Of a stretch of 64,000 nt of DNA, positions 63,419 to 64,000 are shown in pieces (the first letter of the stretch is position 1; every line of letters starts with the position of its first letter). The notes beneath the pieces were generated by a model. The model saw only the letters and a list, made by a program, of their open reading frames with translations, had not been told where the DNA came from and did not search any database. This DNA is from Xylophilus sp. GW821-FHT01B05 (GTDB lineage Bacteria > Pseudomonadota > Gammaproteobacteria > Burkholderiales > Burkholderiaceae_C), in assembly GCA_038961845.1 (NCBI GenBank), contig CP152408.1, positions 5,270,001 through 5,334,000 of the forward strand, given 5' to 3'. The translations under genes were made by a program, and so were the position numbers.

Positions 63419-64000
63419 GCCAGCTGCAACTGCACGGCTACTTCCGCAGCTCGGCCGCCTACCGGGTGCGCATTGCCTGCAACCTGAAGGGCCTGGCCTA
63501 CGACACGCTGCCGATACACCTGACCCGCGACGGCGGCGCGCAGCACAGCGCGGCCTATGCCGCGCTCAACCCAGAGAAGCTGGTGCCCACGCTGGACGAT
63601 GGCGCGGCGCGGCTGACCCAGTCGCTGGCCATCCTTGAATATTTGGAAGAGCGCCAGCCGGCGCCCGCGCTGCTGCCCACCGATGCCGCCGACCGCGCCT
63701 GGGTGCGCGCCATCGCGGCGCAGATCGCCTGCGACGTGCACCCGCTCAACAACCTGCGCGTGCTCAAGTACCTGGAAGCCACGCTGGGCATCTCGGCCGA
63801 GCAGAAGCTGGCCTGGATCGCGCACTGGATCACGACCGGCTTCGAGTCACTGGAAACACGCCTGGCGCGCGATGGCCGCAGCGGCCTGTGCTGCTACGGC
63901 GACACGCCCAGCTTTGCCGACTGCTGCCTGGTGCCGCAGGTGTTCAGCGCGCGCCGCTTCAACGTGCCGCTGCAGGCCTACCCCCACATCGTGCGCATCG
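63415..64000 (+). CDS. Maleylpyruvate isomerase, GST zeta class (cut by window end)
   Basis: 195 residues visible from the ATG at 63415, which overlaps the hydrolase stop (ATGA). Thioredoxin-like N-terminal domain: LHGYFRSSAAYRVRIACNLK carries the SSxxYRVR glutathione-binding motif, then LNPEKLVPTLDDG and LTQSLAILEYLEE. The helical domain follows (CDVHPLNNLRVLKYL). Isomerises maleylpyruvate to fumarylpyruvate with glutathione. The last ~15-20 residues lie beyond the window. Confidence 0.92.
   Translation, partial: MSQLQLHGYFRSSAAYRVRIACNLKGLAYDTLPIHLTRDGGAQHSAAYAALNPEKLVPTLDDGAARLTQSLAILEYLEERQPAPALLPTDAADRAWVRAIAAQIACDVHPLNNLRVLKYLEATLGISAEQKLAWIAHWITTGFESLETRLARDGRSGLCCYGDTPSFADCCLVPQVFSARRFNVPLQAYPHIVRI

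Overview
The window is one contiguous piece of a high-GC betaproteobacterial chromosome, most likely from the Comamonadaceae (Acidovorax/Diaphorobacter-like). The evidence is the gene order tRNA-Tyr/Gly/Thr-tuf-tRNA-Trp-secE-nusG-rplKAJL-rpoBC, the rsmB-DUF4390-ntrYX block, the trpEG-ltaE-trpDC-ung order, and a set of short intergenic palindromes of a type I associate with this family. Species was not determined. Layout, left to right. 1-2000: the tail of a SulP transporter and a secreted alginate-lyase-family protein. 2000-7700 (minus): tRNA-Phe, then a LemA-like gene, rsmB, a DUF4390 gene and the ntrY/ntrX two-component pair, in transcription order from right to left and mostly overlapping. 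7750-21710 (minus): the transcription/translation supercluster with four tRNAs, tuf, secE, nusG, four ribosomal protein genes, rpoB and rpoC, closed by a clear terminator. 21850-22963 (plus): a patatin-like lipase. 23036-29106 (minus): ung and the trp operon. It begins with a 27-residue Trp-containing leader peptide (trpL) too short to be noticed as a gene, and it includes a threonine aldolase gene. 29240-36150: a chemoreceptor, a chalcone-isomerase-like protein, gph, a glycine-zipper protein, katE and rpe. This looks like an ancestral rpe-gph-trpE order pulled apart by later arrivals. 36210-41122 (plus): apaG, a membrane protein of the so-called site-specific recombinase family, a cation/proton antiporter and an overlapping YbdK-type carboxylate-amine ligase. 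41123-44100: an accessory island with a beta-helix surface protein carrying an IPTL-CTERM-like tail, an IS66 transposase remnant, and a second copy of the last ~140 bp of the ligase gene. 44359-52619 (plus): a branched-chain amino acid type ABC transporter, with permease and ATPase fused in one subunit, followed by a GMC alcohol oxidoreductase and an acyl-CoA-ligase-type enzyme, probably one catabolic operon. 52616-57607: small hypotheticals, a MITE-like repeat pair, a hipBA toxin-antitoxin pair, a MocR-type regulator and a methyltransferase. 57790-60086: a metallo-beta-lactamase-fold lipoprotein and a secreted alpha/beta hydrolase. 60087-60649: a repeat-rich non-coding stretch. 60650-64000: the gentisate pathway, made up of a LysR regulator, gentisate 1,2-dioxygenase, fumarylpyruvate hydrolase and a maleylpyruvate isomerase cut by the window end. 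The most unusual feature is a family of short palindromic repeats (arms with TAGCTAT and AGCCC...GGGCT). At least seven copies are visible. One lies in frame inside rsmB, one supplies the stop codon of the surface protein and cuts the IS66 remnant, and two are paired head to head into ~100-bp composite palindromes.
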